Assembly: GCF_003217775.1 (NCBI RefSeq)
Contig: NZ_QJVJ01000005.1
Span: forward strand, 248,001 to 312,000
Length of the DNA: 64,000 bases
Source of the DNA: Paenibacillus flagellatus
Lineage (GTDB): Bacteria > Bacillota > Bacilli > Paenibacillales > NBRC-103111
Direction: 5' to 3'
Below the pieces are notes generated by a model that was given only the letters and a program-made list of their open reading frames with translations, did no database searches and was not told the origin of the DNA. Of the stretch, positions 1 to 8,982 are shown in pieces (within the stretch, counting starts at the first letter, position 1; each line of letters begins with the position of its first letter). Position numbers and translations under genes: made by a program.

Positions 1-372
1 CGGCGCGGCACGTGCATGGTCGCCGAGCTGGCGGGCGACGTCGTCGGCGTATACGTCCTGATCGCGACCCGTCCGCTCACGGCCGAGCTCGTCAACGTCG
101 CCGTGGCGGAGCCGCTGCACGGGAAAGGCATCGGCAAGCGTCTCGTCCTGCACGCCATCGAAACGGCGAAAACGCTCGGCTACGCCGATATCGAGGTCGG
201 GACCGGCAATTCCGGCATGCTGCAGCTTGCGCTGTACCAGAAGTGCGGGTTCCGCATTACCGGCGTCGACCCGGACTTTTTCGTCCGGCATTACCCGGAA
301 GAAATCGTCGAGAACGGGATTCGCTGCCGGGATATGGTCCGCCTATCGCTTTCGCTTTCCCGCGTGCAATAA
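1..372 (+). CDS. GNAT family N-acetyltransferase (5' end outside window)
   Basis: The reading frame is open from the first base, so the true start lies to the left. The visible part holds the acetyl-CoA binding motif of GNAT enzymes (VAEPLHGKGIGKRLVLHAIE, a version of Q/RxxGxG/A) followed by the beta5/alpha4 region (NSGMLQLALYQKCGF). The family transfers an acetyl group from acetyl-CoA to an amine; the substrate cannot be told. The gene ends 12 bases before the stop codon of the convergent isomerase-like gene. Confidence 0.85.
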   Translation, partial: RRGTCMVAELAGDVVGVYVLIATRPLTAELVNVAVAEPLHGKGIGKRLVLHAIETAKTLGYADIEVGTGNSGMLQLALYQKCGFRITGVDPDFFVRHYPEEIVENGIRCRDMVRLSLSLSRVQ

Positions 373-384
373 CCCGCGGCCGGT

Positions 385-930
385 TTAGTCCGCCGCTTCC
401 GGAATGCGCTTAATGCGCGGATCGGTGAACACGTCGAACTCGTCGCGGCTCGTGCTCGAAAATTCGGATACGATCGCGCCGGCATCGCCGGCTTGAAACC
501 AATGCAGCGTATTGGGCGGAATCGTGTATTGGTCGCCAGGATTCAACACGATTTCGCGAAATACCGTGTAGTACGGCTCGCTTCCTTCCGGAATGCGGGC
601 TTGCGGCCGTTCCGCCGGCTCTCCCTCGACGTAGAGCAGCACGTTTCCGTGCCGGCACCGGAACGTCTCCGTCTTGCCGGGATCGTCGCCGACCGGCGGA
701 TGGCGGTGCTCCGGACACGTCTGACGCGGGAACAGCACGAGCTCCTTCGCGCAATAGCGCTCGTTGTTCACGTAAGTGACGAGCTCGAGTCCTTGCCGCT
801 CCAGCTCGTTCAGCCCGAAATCGGCGATTTCGATGTTGTCCCTTTCCGCGGCCGTCAGCACGATTCCCGCTTCGCGGAACAAAGCGGCCGTCCTTTCCTG
901 CGCCGCGCGCAGCTGATCTTTCGTCAACAT
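385..930 (-). CDS. ydaE: D-lyxose/D-mannose isomerase-like cupin (YdaE family)
   Basis: A 181-residue single-domain cupin. It matches, from memory, the Bacillus YdaE D-lyxose ketol-isomerase along its length: RYCxKELVLFPxQTCPEHRHPP, then KTETFRCRxG and IPPNTLHWFQAG. The two His of EHRH, the Glu of KTETF and the His of NTLHWF are the expected metal (Mn) ligands. The family interconverts D-lyxose and D-xylulose, or D-mannose and D-fructose. The start is the ATG of MLTKDQL because AGGAAGG sits just upstream; the frame stays open further upstream without a better start. It is next to, but not clearly in an operon with, the PTS genes. Confidence 0.82.
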   Translation of the reverse strand: MLTKDQLRAAQERTAALFREAGIVLTAAERDNIEIADFGLNELERQGLELVTYVNNERYCAKELVLFPRQTCPEHRHPPVGDDPGKTETFRCRHGNVLLYVEGEPAERPQARIPEGSEPYYTVFREIVLNPGDQYTIPPNTLHWFQAGDAGAIVSEFSSTSRDEFDVFTDPRIKRIPEAAD

Positions 931-967
931 GGCCCTTCCTCCCCATACATCAAAATGGAACGACCCG

Positions 968-2752
968 TCAAGCCGGCTCACTCCCGTTCGAGCCGGTGCC
1001 GATCGCGGGGAGCCGGTTTTTCGTCCCGCCTTCGTCCCCGGCGACGGACACGCTCGCGACACCGTGCAGCAGCGCCTTCATCTCCGCGCTCGTGCGGCAG
1101 TCGAGCAGCTTCTCGAGCAGCCTCTCGCTCTCCTTCTCCGAGCTTTCGATGAGCCGGCTGCGGACGTCGAGCAGCGATTGTCCGGACATGCTCAGTTCGT
1201 GCACGCCGAGTCCGAGCCAGATCGGCAGCGCGTCCGCGTCTCCCGCCAGCTCTCCGCAGACGCTGACCGAAATGCCGTTCCGGCGCGCCGCTTCCACCGT
1301 CAGCTTCAGCATCCGCAGCACGGCCGGATGATACGGCTCGTACAAGTGCGCGATCCGCTCGTTCATCCGGTCGACCGCGAGGACGTACTGGACGAGATCG
1401 TTCGTGCCGATGCTGAAAAACTGGACCTCCCGCGCCAGCAAATCGGCGATCGCCACCGCGGCCGGCACCTCGATCATGATGCCGACGTCGATCCGTTCGT
1501 TGAACGGCTCGTTCGCCTTCCGCAGCTCCTGCTTCGCCAGCTCCAGCACGTCGCGCGCCCGGCGCACCTCCTCGACGGAGGAAATCATCGGCAGCAAAAT
1601 TTTGACGTTGCCGTAATGGCTCGCCCGCAAAATCGCCTTCAGCTGCGTCTTGAACAAGTCCCGCCGGTCGATGGAGATCCGGATGCCCCGGTAGCCGAGC
1701 ACCGGATTGTCCTCCTCCGGCAGGGAGATGTAGTCGAGCTGCTTGTCCCCGCCGATGTCGAGCGTCCGGATAATCATCGGACGGCCCTCCAGCATGACCG
1801 CGGCGCTCCGATACACTTCGAACTGCTCGTCTTCCTTCGGCCACGTGTCCCGGTCCATATACAGCATCTCGGTCCGGAACAAGCCGACGCCCTTCGCCCC
1901 GAGCTTGAGCGCCTGCTCCAGCTCCTGCACGGAGGTGATGTTCGCGGACAAATTCACTTCCCGGCCGTCCTTCGTCACCGACGGGACGCCGACGACCTCC
2001 CGCAGGCGCTCCCGGACGGTATCCATCCGCTTGCGCCGCTCGCGGTACGTCGCGACGACGTCCTCGTCGGGGTTGACGTACACGTCGCCGGATTCCCCGT
2101 CGACGACGAGCAGATCGCCCGTCTGGATGCCGCCCTCGACGCCGAAGACGAACGGGATGCCCATCGCCCGGGCCATGATCGCCGTATGCGACGTCTTGCC
2201 GCCCGCTTCCGTCACGATGCCGAGCAGCCGCGTCGGATTCAAGTGGGCGAGCTGCGACGGCGTCAGCTCCCGGGCGACGATGACGAACGGATGGTCCTCG
2301 GGCGGCTTCGCCTCCTCGAACGCGCCGAGCAAATGTTTCAGCAGCCGCGTCCCGACGTCCTTGATGTCGAGCGCCCGCTCCTTCATGTACTCGTCGTCCA
2401 GCAGGTCGAACATGTTCACGAACTTGTCGACGACTTCCTTGACCGCCACCTCCGCGGCTTTGTACTGCCGCTGAATGATGGTCGCCACCTCGTTCATGAA
2501 CACCGGATCTTCGAGTATCGCCAAGTGCGCGTCGAAAATGTTCGACTCTTCCGCGCCGATCACTTCCGCGATTTCCTGCTTGATCTGCTGCAGCTCCGCT
2601 CTGGAAATGCGGACGCCTTCGTACAGCCGCTCGAACTCGTTCGCCATGTCGCCCACGTCGATCGAATGCTCGGACAGCTCCCATTCCCAGTCCGGCATGA
2701 CAAACGCTTTGCCGATGGCGATCCCGACCGCTCCTCCGCTGCCTTTAACCAT
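968..2752 (-). CDS. ptsI: Phosphoenolpyruvate-protein phosphotransferase (PTS Enzyme I)
   Basis: Cytosolic Enzyme I takes phosphate from PEP and passes it to HPr. The 594-residue length is close to the usual 570-575 plus a short tail. The phosphorylated His lies in [13 protein letters not shown] (about residue 189). The C-terminal PEP-binding barrel shows [40 protein letters not shown] and the Cys of [10 protein letters not shown]. Start: the ATG of MVKGSGG is used because GGGAGGTGA lies 8 bases upstream; a GTG 4 codons earlier overlaps that SD. The start overlaps the end of the EIICBA gene by 8 bases, so the two are translationally coupled. No ptsH (HPr) gene lies between or beside them. Confidence 0.95.
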   Translation of the reverse strand: MVKGSGGAVGIAIGKAFVMPDWEWELSEHSIDVGDMANEFERLYEGVRISRAELQQIKQEIAEVIGAEESNIFDAHLAILEDPVFMNEVATIIQRQYKAAEVAVKEVVDKFVNMFDLLDDEYMKERALDIKDVGTRLLKHLLGAFEEAKPPEDHPFVIVARELTPSQLAHLNPTRLLGIVTEAGGKTSHTAIMARAMGIPFVFGVEGGIQTGDLLVVDGESGDVYVNPDEDVVATYRERRKRMDTVRERLREVVGVPSVTKDGREVNLSANITSVQELEQALKLGAKGVGLFRTEMLYMDRDTWPKEDEQFEVYRSAAVMLEGRPMIIRTLDIGGDKQLDYISLPEEDNPVLGYRGIRISIDRRDLFKTQLKAILRASHYGNVKILLPMISSVEEVRRARDVLELAKQELRKANEPFNERIDVGIMIEVPAAVAIADLLAREVQFFSIGTNDLVQYVLAVDRMNERIAHLYEPYHPAVLRMLKLTVEAARRNGISVSVCGELAGDADALPIWLGLGVHELSMSGQSLLDVRSRLIESSEKESERLLEKLLDCRTSAEMKALLHGVASVSVAGDEGGTKNRLPAIGTGSNGSEPA

Positions 2753-4655
2753 GCGATGCGTCACCTCCCGAGAGCTTGGCGTCTTGATCGCCGGCTTCCT
2801 TCATAATGACCGACATGACGGACGCCTGGCCTTTCTTCACGTGCTTGAAAGGAGCGAACGCCCACGATTTGACGACGTTCGGGTTCGTAATGACCATCGG
2901 CGTTGCGAGCGACTTGGCATGCTTCTTGATTTTTTGCAAATCGAAACGGATCAGCAGCTGGCCGACCTCCACGTCGTCCCCTTCCTTCACGACCGCCTGA
3001 AACCATTTGCCCGTCAGCTGGGACGTATCGATGCCGATATGAAGCAGCACCTCGAGACCTTCTTTCGTTTTCAAGCCGATGGCGTGCATCGTCGGGTAAA
3101 TATGGACCACCTTCCCCGATACGGGGGCCAGCAGCTCGCCGCGCTCCGGGTAAAAGGCGACGCCGTTGCCGACGAGCTTCTGGGCGAAGATGGCGTCGGG
3201 GACGTCTTCGATCGGGATCATATCGCCTTGGACCGGCGCGTGAAAATGAACCTGATGAATTTCCTTATGCAGCACTTTCACGATTTCTTCCCGGATCAAT
3301 TCGGAAAACGTCCCGAACACCACCTGCACATTGCCCCCTCCGAGCCGGATGACGCCGGCCGCCCCCAAATGCTTCAACGCGTTGATATCCATCTGCTTGT
3401 CGTTCGCCAGCGTCAGCCGGAGCCTGGTGATGCACGCCTCGATTTCGTTGACGTTGTTTTTGCCGCCGAGCGCCTGCAGGATGAGCGGCGCCCGGTAACG
3501 GACGTCGCCCGCCCATTCCTCGAGCTGGGAGCCTTCCTCCCGGCCCGGCGTCGGCAGCTGGAACCGCCGGATCGCCCACCGGAACAGCACGTAGTAGACG
3601 CCCGCGAACAAGACGCCGATCGGCAGCAGCAGCAGCCCGTTCGTCGCCAAATGCTCGTTGATGACGAAATCGATCGCCCCCGCCGAAAACGAGAAGCCGT
3701 GCCGAATGTCGAGCTCGTACGCGAGCCACATCGCGACGCCGGACAATAGCGCGTGAACGACGAACAAGTAAGGCGCCACGAACAGAAACGCGAATTCGAT
3801 CGGTTCGGTCACGCCCGTCAAAAACGAAGCGAGCGCCGCCGTCAAAAACGTCGCCTTCACCTTCGGCTTCAAATCTTCCCGCGCCTCGTGAATGATCGCG
3901 AAGGCGACAGCCGGAAGCGCGAACATCATGATCGGATACAGACCCGCCATGAACATGCCGGCGTCCGGATCGCCGGCGAAAAACCGCGGCAGGTCGCCGT
4001 AGACGACGTGTCCGTCCTCGCGCATGTAAGGCCCGACCTGAAACCAGACGACGTTGTTCAAAATGTGATGCAGGCCTGTCGGCACGAGCAGCCGATAAGC
4101 GACGCCGTAGACGAACGTGCCGGCCGCGCCGTGCGTCAATATCCATTCCGCGAGCCGGTCGAGCACCGACTTGACCGAAGGCCCGACCTGGATGACGACG
4201 GCGGAGAACAAAATCGAGGCGAAGCTCATGAACAGCGGCACGAACCGCGGTCCGCCGAAAAACTGTATGTATTCGGGAAGCTGGATCGACTTGAACCGGT
4301 GGTACGACAACGCGGCCAGCAATCCGATCAGGACGCCGCCCGCCACCCCCAGCTCGAAAAACGTTCCCATGTAATATTTCGTAAGCGAAAAAAAGATGAA
4401 ATAACCGAGCAGGGCGGCCATGCCCGCGATCCCGGCGTTCTGCGTCAAGCCGAGCGCGACGCCGATGGAGAACAGGAAGGGCAAATAAGTAAAGATCGCG
4501 TTGCCGGTAAAGTTCAGTAGTTCCGCGAACCGCTCCATCCCGATCAAGTCCCACGGCAAATTGCCGAGGAACAGCAAAATCGCCGCGGCCGGAAGCGCGA
4601 TCATCGGGATCATGAGCGAGCGTCCGAATTGCTGCAAATTCCCCATCCAGTTCAA
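2745..4655 (-). CDS. nagE: PTS EIICBA permease, N-acetylglucosamine/glucose type
   Basis: Membrane sugar transporter that phosphorylates its sugar during uptake. Domains in order: EIIC (about 1-385; many hydrophobic helices, motif [15 protein letters not shown] and the [13 protein letters not shown] loop), EIIB (about 400-475; phospho-Cys in [11 protein letters not shown]) and EIIA (about 495-625; phospho-His in [10 protein letters not shown]). The [10 protein letters not shown] sequence resembles the GlcNAc branch more than the glucose branch; the sugar is an inference. Start: a TTG giving [11 protein letters not shown] is preferred, with AAGGGGGG 7 bases upstream, because an ATG 8 codons earlier overlaps the -10 of a good promoter. 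Enzyme I follows with an 8-base overlap. If the upstream ATG is used the gene begins at 4679. Confidence 0.9.
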   Translation of the reverse strand: MNWMGNLQQFGRSLMIPMIALPAAAILLFLGNLPWDLIGMERFAELLNFTGNAIFTYLPFLFSIGVALGLTQNAGIAGMAALLGYFIFFSLTKYYMGTFFELGVAGGVLIGLLAALSYHRFKSIQLPEYIQFFGGPRFVPLFMSFASILFSAVVIQVGPSVKSVLDRLAEWILTHGAAGTFVYGVAYRLLVPTGLHHILNNVVWFQVGPYMREDGHVVYGDLPRFFAGDPDAGMFMAGLYPIMMFALPAVAFAIIHEAREDLKPKVKATFLTAALASFLTGVTEPIEFAFLFVAPYLFVVHALLSGVAMWLAYELDIRHGFSFSAGAIDFVINEHLATNGLLLLPIGVLFAGVYYVLFRWAIRRFQLPTPGREEGSQLEEWAGDVRYRAPLILQALGGKNNVNEIEACITRLRLTLANDKQMDINALKHLGAAGVIRLGGGNVQVVFGTFSELIREEIVKVLHKEIHQVHFHAPVQGDMIPIEDVPDAIFAQKLVGNGVAFYPERGELLAPVSGKVVHIYPTMHAIGLKTKEGLEVLLHIGIDTSQLTGKWFQAVVKEGDDVEVGQLLIRFDLQKIKKHAKSLATPMVITNPNVVKSWAFAPFKHVKKGQASVMSVIMKEAGDQDAKLSGGDASHG

Positions 4656-4677
4656 CCGTTGTCCCCCCTTCTCATCC

Positions 4678-4706
4678 ATCGTAAAGGTTCGCCCTTCTTT
4701 TGTCAA
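4678..4706 (-). promoter_or_regulatory. Sigma-A promoter of the PTS operon
   Basis: On the minus strand: TTGACA, 17-base spacer, TACGAT. The -35 is perfect and the -10 keeps the key T, A and final T. The -10 overlaps the upstream in-frame ATG of the EIICBA gene, so a transcript from here would begin inside that reading frame. This supports the downstream TTG start. Confidence 0.6.
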
Positions 4707-4757
4707 AACGTATGTAGCCCCGCCCTGCGCCGGACGGGGCACGCTTGCGAAGCCGAT

Positions 4758-5087
4758 TTAGGAGAACGTCGGAAACTGCGTTTTGTAATTGGAAAACTGC
4801 TGGTGCGCCTGCCCGATTTCCTGCTTGTCGGCCGCCTTCATTTTGTACCAGCCCTTTTGGAACATCAGATCGAACAGCTGGAACTGATTGTCGTGAACGT
4901 CCCGCAAAATCGACCCGATCGCCTCGCGGAGCTTCGGGTTTTGCATTTCGTTCAATCCGGTGTTGTAGCCGGCGGTCAAATATTTCTCATAGGACAAAAT
5001 GTCATTGATCCGGTCCCGGTCGTTGAACTCGGGCCCCTTCACCTTCGGCAGCTGTCCGGTTTGCGGTACCGCGATTTGCGTAGCCAT
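4758..5087 (-). CDS. Spore coat protein, CotF family
   Basis: A 109-residue soluble protein with the coat-F signature: DRDRINDILSYEKYLTAGYNTGLNEMQNPKLREAI followed by DVHDNQFQLFDLMFQKGWYKM. The fold is a ferritin-like helical bundle. CotF proteins are deposited in the spore coat by the mother cell. The N-terminus is Pro/Gln rich and has no signal peptide. It lies 31 bases downstream of the small companion gene at 5119-5346, so the two are probably transcribed together. Confidence 0.85.
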   Translation of the reverse strand: MATQIAVPQTGQLPKVKGPEFNDRDRINDILSYEKYLTAGYNTGLNEMQNPKLREAIGSILRDVHDNQFQLFDLMFQKGWYKMKAADKQEIGQAHQQFSNYKTQFPTFS

Positions 5088-5118
5088 CGGCCTTCTCCGT
5101 CCTTTCGGTTCGAATGAA

Positions 5119-5346
5119 TTATTGCAGCAGCGACAAGATCGTATCGAAATGGGCGATATGCGTCTGGCCCGTCTGCTCGATCCTCGCGCGAATTTCGGGA
5201 TCGGCGCATTGATCCGCGGCGTCCTTGCACTTCTTCATGGCAAGCAGCTCCCACGACAAAAAATCTTTCAAGTAATGAAGCTCTTTGTCGGAAAGCTGGC
5301 TCCGGTCGGCGGTCATCGTGGCGTTCGATTGCTGCGATTGAGTCAT
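5119..5346 (-). CDS. Small CotF-like spore coat protein
   Basis: A 75-residue helical protein (DKELHYLKDFLSWELLAMKKCKDAADQCADPEIRARIEQ). The pattern of a hydrophilic tail, then LSWELLAMKKC and a helical hairpin is the short coat-F-like protein that often precedes cotF in Bacillales. GGAGG lies 10 bases before the ATG. It is upstream of, and in the same direction as, the CotF gene. The function is inferred from family resemblance and position; a general ferritin-like helical protein is the alternative. Confidence 0.7.
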   Translation of the reverse strand: MTQSQQSNATMTADRSQLSDKELHYLKDFLSWELLAMKKCKDAADQCADPEIRARIEQTGQTHIAHFDTILSLLQ

Positions 5347-5439
5347 GCGTTCGCTACCTCCGTCTTTTTTCCGAATGGATGCATCCTTCGCATAATAGAA
5401 GGAGCGGACCTTGCGGCCCGCATCCGTCGATCGCGATGT

Positions 5440-6144
5440 TTAGAAACGATAGGAGCTTGCGCCGAAGCCGGAGAAGGCGTTCGTCGGTTGAGTCGAATCG
5501 GCGCGCAAGTACGAGTCGTGACCTTGCTGGTTGCCGCGGTAGTTCGCCGTGTGGAACGATTGCGGCGATACGCTCGATTGGCTTTGGAACTGATTTTGGA
5601 ATTGGCCTTGGAACTGGCTTTGCGGCTGATATTGGCTTTGTACGGAAGAGCCGGCGAAGCCGAATGCGGATTGGCTCGGATTCGTCGAGTCCGCGCGCAG
5701 ATAGTTGTCATGGCCTTGCTGGTTGCCGCGGTAGTTCGCCGTATGGAACGCGTTCGGGTTTTGATTTTGGTACGACGAAGCGCCGCCGCCGAATGCGGAA
5801 GAGCCGATGCCGAATTGGCTGGATTGGCTGATCGTGCCGAAGGACGCACCCGCAGCCGAACCGCCGAATTGGGACGGATTGGTCGAGTCCGCGCGCAAGT
5901 AGTTGTCATGGCCTTGTTGGTTGCCGCGGTAGTTCGCCGTATGGAACGCGTTCGTGCTTTGAGCGCCGAAAGCGGAAGTCGGCTGGTATTGCGTCGACGT
6001 ACCGAACGATTGGTTTTGACCGTATTGCGATTGGACGAGGCCTACCGGCTGATACGGCTTTTGAATGCCGCGGTATTGCGACGATACCGGCGCGCCGAAA
6101 GCGGAAGCATTACCGAAAAAGGAGCTGTTTTGTTGACTGTACAC
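5440..6144 (-). CDS. Repeat-rich, Gln/Ser/Phe-rich putative spore coat protein
   Basis: A 234-residue low-complexity protein rich in Q, S, F, G and Y, without signal peptide or membrane segment. It contains three near-identical copies of a 23-24 residue unit, FHTANYRGNQQGHD-N/S-YLRADST, separated by FG/QSQY-rich linkers of about 40 residues. The start is a GTG (VYSQQNSSFFG) with GGGAGG 10 bases upstream; nothing upstream in frame has a ribosome site. The neighbours downstream are two coat-F-type genes in the same direction, which suggests a spore-surface role. I do not recognise a named family. The composition resembles structural, crosslinkable coat or exosporium proteins. Confidence 0.7.
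   Translation of the reverse strand: MYSQQNSSFFGNASAFGAPVSSQYRGIQKPYQPVGLVQSQYGQNQSFGTSTQYQPTSAFGAQSTNAFHTANYRGNQQGHDNYLRADSTNPSQFGGSAAGASFGTISQSSQFGIGSSAFGGGASSYQNQNPNAFHTANYRGNQQGHDNYLRADSTNPSQSAFGFAGSSVQSQYQPQSQFQGQFQNQFQSQSSVSPQSFHTANYRGNQQGHDSYLRADSTQPTNAFSGFGASSYRF
5487..5946 (-). repeat. Three direct coding repeats of about 70 bp
   Basis: Three copies, at about 5487-5556, 5679-5749 and 5876-5946, encode the FHTANYRGNQQGHD-N/S-YLRADST unit of the coat-like protein. Copies 1 and 2 are nearly identical at the DNA level (shared ttgctggttgccgcggtagt core); copy 3 differs mainly where Asn becomes Ser. The repeats are in frame and evenly spaced by about 195 bp, as expected of internal duplication. 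Confidence 0.85.
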
Positions 6145-6273
6145 GAGTGGGGTTCCTCCCTTGGAAATAGAAAAGTCTTCAGCTTCGGGTCCGTATTGCG
6201 TTCCATGCGGCATCCGTTGCTGAAGCCTTTACTATTTTTTTCGGTTATGCGATTTTTTATGGCTGGAAGTCGT

Positions 6274-6702
6274 TTACTGCTTCGGCCGCAGTATCGAATC
6301 CTCGACTTTGATGCAGCGGTCCATGATCGCCTCGATGCCGGCCGCTTGGACGAGGGCGGCGGCTTCTTCGTTATAGATGCCCAGCTGCAGCCAAAAGACG
6401 CTCGGCTTATGCTTCATCCTAAGCGTATCCTCCGCCACGGACACGGTATCCTCGCTCCGCCGGAACACGTTGACGATGTCGACCGGTTCATCGATATCGG
6501 CGAGCGACGCGTAGCTTTTCTCGCCCAGAACGGATTCGACGTTCGGATTCACCGGGACGATCCGGTATCCTTTTTGCTGCATCGCCTCCGACACCATGTA
6601 GGACGTCCGGTCCGGCTTGTCGGACAGGCCGACGACGGCGATCGTTTTCGTTTGCTCCAAAATCGTTTTGATCCGTTCGCGAGGCGGGTTTTCGAATGCC
6701 AT
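6274..6702 (-). CDS. CoA-binding protein (YccU-like Rossmann domain)
   Basis: A 142-residue single CoA-binding Rossmann domain: IAVVGLSDKPDRTSYMVSEAMQQKGYRIVPVNPN, then PVDIVNVFRRSE and SVFWLQLGIYNEEA, ending with the conserved MDRCIKVE. The family is related to the nucleotide-binding part of succinyl-CoA synthetase but lacks the catalytic partner; its physiological role is not settled. The start is the ATG of MAFENPP with GGAGGT 9 bases upstream. It sits 40 bases downstream of the C39-like protease gene. Confidence 0.88.
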   Translation of the reverse strand: MAFENPPRERIKTILEQTKTIAVVGLSDKPDRTSYMVSEAMQQKGYRIVPVNPNVESVLGEKSYASLADIDEPVDIVNVFRRSEDTVSVAEDTLRMKHKPSVFWLQLGIYNEEAAALVQAAGIEAIMDRCIKVEDSILRPKQ

Positions 6703-6742
6703 CGGCACGTACCTCCGTTCGATTGGGAATACGAATCCCGGA

Positions 6743-7561
6743 TTACTTGACGTAAGACAACGCTTGCTTCCCCATCGCATCCCATGTCGCCAAAAATTGG
6801 TCTTTGTTCAGCTTGTGGGCTTTTTTCCCGCTGAGCGGGTCGTTGACGAACACGTGCGTTTCGTCGTAGCCGACCAACAGGACGGCGTGCTCCATGAACG
6901 TCGTTTCGATCGGACCGACGGGCGTATCCCACGATACCCATTTTTGCGGAACCGCAAAATCGATCGTCGTCCAAACGACAACCGGATAGCCGTCGGCGAT
7001 TTGCCGCTCGACGGCGTCGAACGCGGAGCCGGTCAAATCTTTGGCCGTCGGTACGTAAGCCTTGAGCGTGTCGAACAGCGCGGCGTGATAAATGCCGAAG
7101 CCGCGCGACTTGCCGGTGGCGTCGCCTACGTAGCCGGTATTCGGGTGGCCCCAATACGCGATCGCGCCTTTTTCCCATCGGATCGGCGTAGGGTCCTTTT
7201 TCATTTCGCCGAACAGCTCCATCTTCCCTTTGTCGATGCCGTAATAGTTCAGCAGCATCGTCAAGCTGACGATTTCGCAGCCGGCGGGCAGCTCGGGCAG
7301 CTGGCGGACGACCGGGGCGTCGAGCATCGCCGAAGCCGGCTTCGGCTTGACCGGCTCGGGCGGCTTCTGCCCGGCTTGCCCGGCTTGGTCCGGGGCCCCT
7401 TCCGCCAGGACGACCGCGGGAGGACTTTCCGCGAAAAATTCTTTTCCGGTCATTTTCGCATAAAGCAGGACGCTGAAGACGCCGCTCGAGAACAGCAGCC
7501 CGACGATCAGAAAGACGGTGAACAAAGACTTGACGATATTCAAGACGATCATCATTCGCAA
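6743..7561 (-). CDS. Membrane-anchored C39-like cysteine peptidase
   Basis: A 272-residue protein. Residues about 5-35 form one N-terminal membrane segment, followed by a Pro/Ala-rich linker (to about 80) and a C39_2-type papain-like domain. The catalytic Cys is in LPAGCEIVSL (C95), the His in MEHAVLLVGYDE (about 230) and the Asp/Asn position in VFVNDPLSG. The domain should face outside the cell. Bacillus proteins of this type (YvpB-like) are of unknown substrate. It is followed by the CoA-binding gene 40 bases on and preceded at about 90 bases by aroA. Confidence 0.82.
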   Translation of the reverse strand: MRMMIVLNIVKSLFTVFLIVGLLFSSGVFSVLLYAKMTGKEFFAESPPAVVLAEGAPDQAGQAGQKPPEPVKPKPASAMLDAPVVRQLPELPAGCEIVSLTMLLNYYGIDKGKMELFGEMKKDPTPIRWEKGAIAYWGHPNTGYVGDATGKSRGFGIYHAALFDTLKAYVPTAKDLTGSAFDAVERQIADGYPVVVWTTIDFAVPQKWVSWDTPVGPIETTFMEHAVLLVGYDETHVFVNDPLSGKKAHKLNKDQFLATWDAMGKQALSYVK

Positions 7562-7652
7562 TCAACTCATTCGCATGTTGTAGGGATAGGCGCGGGGCGG
7601 AAACGGACCGGCTTCGGCGGCCGCGACCGTGCGACCGCCGGCCGGGGCCGGC

Positions 7653-8948
7653 TCATTGGTCCGCCAGCTCGACCTGCGCGCCGATCGATCGCAAATGATC
7701 GAAATATTGCGGGTACGACTTGGCGACGTGATGCGCGTCGCGGATCGTAAGTCCGCGCTTCGAGCGGAGCCCGACGACGGTCAGCGCCATAATGACGCGA
7801 TGATCGAAATGCGCGTCGATCTCGACGCCGCCTTCGACGCCTTCCGGCTTGCCGTGGACGATAATTTCGCTTTGCCGCTCTTCGACGTCGGCTCCGGCCT
7901 TGCGAAGCTCGTTCAAATAGTCGGTAATCCGGTCGCATTCCTTGTACCGCAAATTTTCGACGTTATAAAATCGCGACGTTCCTTCCGCGAATACGGCCGC
8001 CGCCACCATCGCGAGAACGGCGTCGGTAAAATGGTCGCCGTCGAACTCGACCGCCTTCAGCTTCCCGTCTCCGCGTACGTGGACGATGCCGTTCTCGTGC
8101 GTCAGCGGGACGTTCATGGCGCGCAGCACGTCGATGACGGCGCGCTCGCCCTGCTTGCTCGCTTCCTCCAGCCGGAGCACTCGCACGTCGGAGCGGGTGA
8201 CCGCCGCCGCCGCCAATATCGCCGCCGATCCGGGATAGTCGCCCTGAACGACGTACTCCTTCGCTTCATAGCGTTGCCGGCCGGGGATGCGATAATGCAT
8301 CAGGTCGTCGCTCGACTCGAGCCGGATGCCGGCTTGACGAATGACCTCGAGCGTCTGGCCGACGACGACCTTCGATTTCAGGTCGTGCAGCACTTCGATT
8401 TCGCTATCCTCGTCGAGAAGCGGCGTCATGAACAGGAGCGAGCTCAAAAATTGCGAGCTGACGTTGCCGGACACCTGAATGCGTCCGCCCTTCGGATGGC
8501 CTCCGCGTATCGTAATCGGCAGCTTGCCGTTGTTATGGTCGATCGAAACGTTCATTTGGCCGAGCGCCGCGATCAGGTCGTCGTGCGGACGTTTGCCGAG
8601 CGAATCGGGGTACGCGTTGACGAACGTCACCTCCGGACAGAAAGCCGCCACCGACATGAGGAAGCGGAGGACGGCGCCCGCATTGCCCACGTTGAGCTCC
8701 CGTACCGGCTTCGGATGGCGGCCGAAGCCGCGGATCGTCATCGTGTCGCCTTCCTCGATCAAGTCCGCGCCGAGATCGCGGATGCAGCGCCGCATCGCGT
8801 CGCTGTCCTCGCTGTGCGCCGGAAACCGGATCGTGCTCGTCCCGTCCGCCAGCGCGCCGACCAGCATGTAGCGCGTCGTATAGTTTTTCGAGGAAAGGGC
8901 GTTGATTTCCCCTTGCAATGCCGCAGTCGGTCTTACAATCGCTTTCAT
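7653..8948 (-). CDS. aroA: 3-phosphoshikimate 1-carboxyvinyltransferase (EPSP synthase), divergent
   Basis: A 431-residue EPSP synthase, which joins shikimate-3-phosphate and PEP in the shikimate pathway. Clear family blocks: GNAGAVLRF (88-96), GNVSSQFLSSLL (161-172), LRYKECDRI, HFDHRVIMAL and VAKSYPQYFDHL. By eye against the E. coli enzyme, several PEP-site positions differ: the usual K-S of SKSxSxR reads K-N (21-22), and GNAGTAMRP reads GNAGAVLRF, which replaces both the Thr and the Pro. The invariant Arg in each motif is kept. It may be a separate subclass of EPSP synthase. A shikimate kinase gene lies at 11380. Confidence 0.88.
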   Translation of the reverse strand: MKAIVRPTAALQGEINALSSKNYTTRYMLVGALADGTSTIRFPAHSEDSDAMRRCIRDLGADLIEEGDTMTIRGFGRHPKPVRELNVGNAGAVLRFLMSVAAFCPEVTFVNAYPDSLGKRPHDDLIAALGQMNVSIDHNNGKLPITIRGGHPKGGRIQVSGNVSSQFLSSLLFMTPLLDEDSEIEVLHDLKSKVVVGQTLEVIRQAGIRLESSDDLMHYRIPGRQRYEAKEYVVQGDYPGSAAILAAAAVTRSDVRVLRLEEASKQGERAVIDVLRAMNVPLTHENGIVHVRGDGKLKAVEFDGDHFTDAVLAMVAAAVFAEGTSRFYNVENLRYKECDRITDYLNELRKAGADVEERQSEIIVHGKPEGVEGGVEIDAHFDHRVIMALTVVGLRSKRGLTIRDAHHVAKSYPQYFDHLRSIGAQVELADQ

Positions 8949-8982
8949 CGTGAATTCATCTCTCCCTTATGCTGTGGACGCG

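Noticed and set aside
929-2806. A 625-codon open frame on the plus strand opposite ptsI
   Set aside because: It mirrors ptsI in the antisense frame, a usual effect of high GC; its translation is rich in R, H and D with no domain, while ptsI shows all Enzyme I motifs.
5487-5946. Regular repeats considered as a CRISPR array
   Set aside because: Only three units about 195 bp apart, in frame within a coding sequence, with related linkers; no cas genes.
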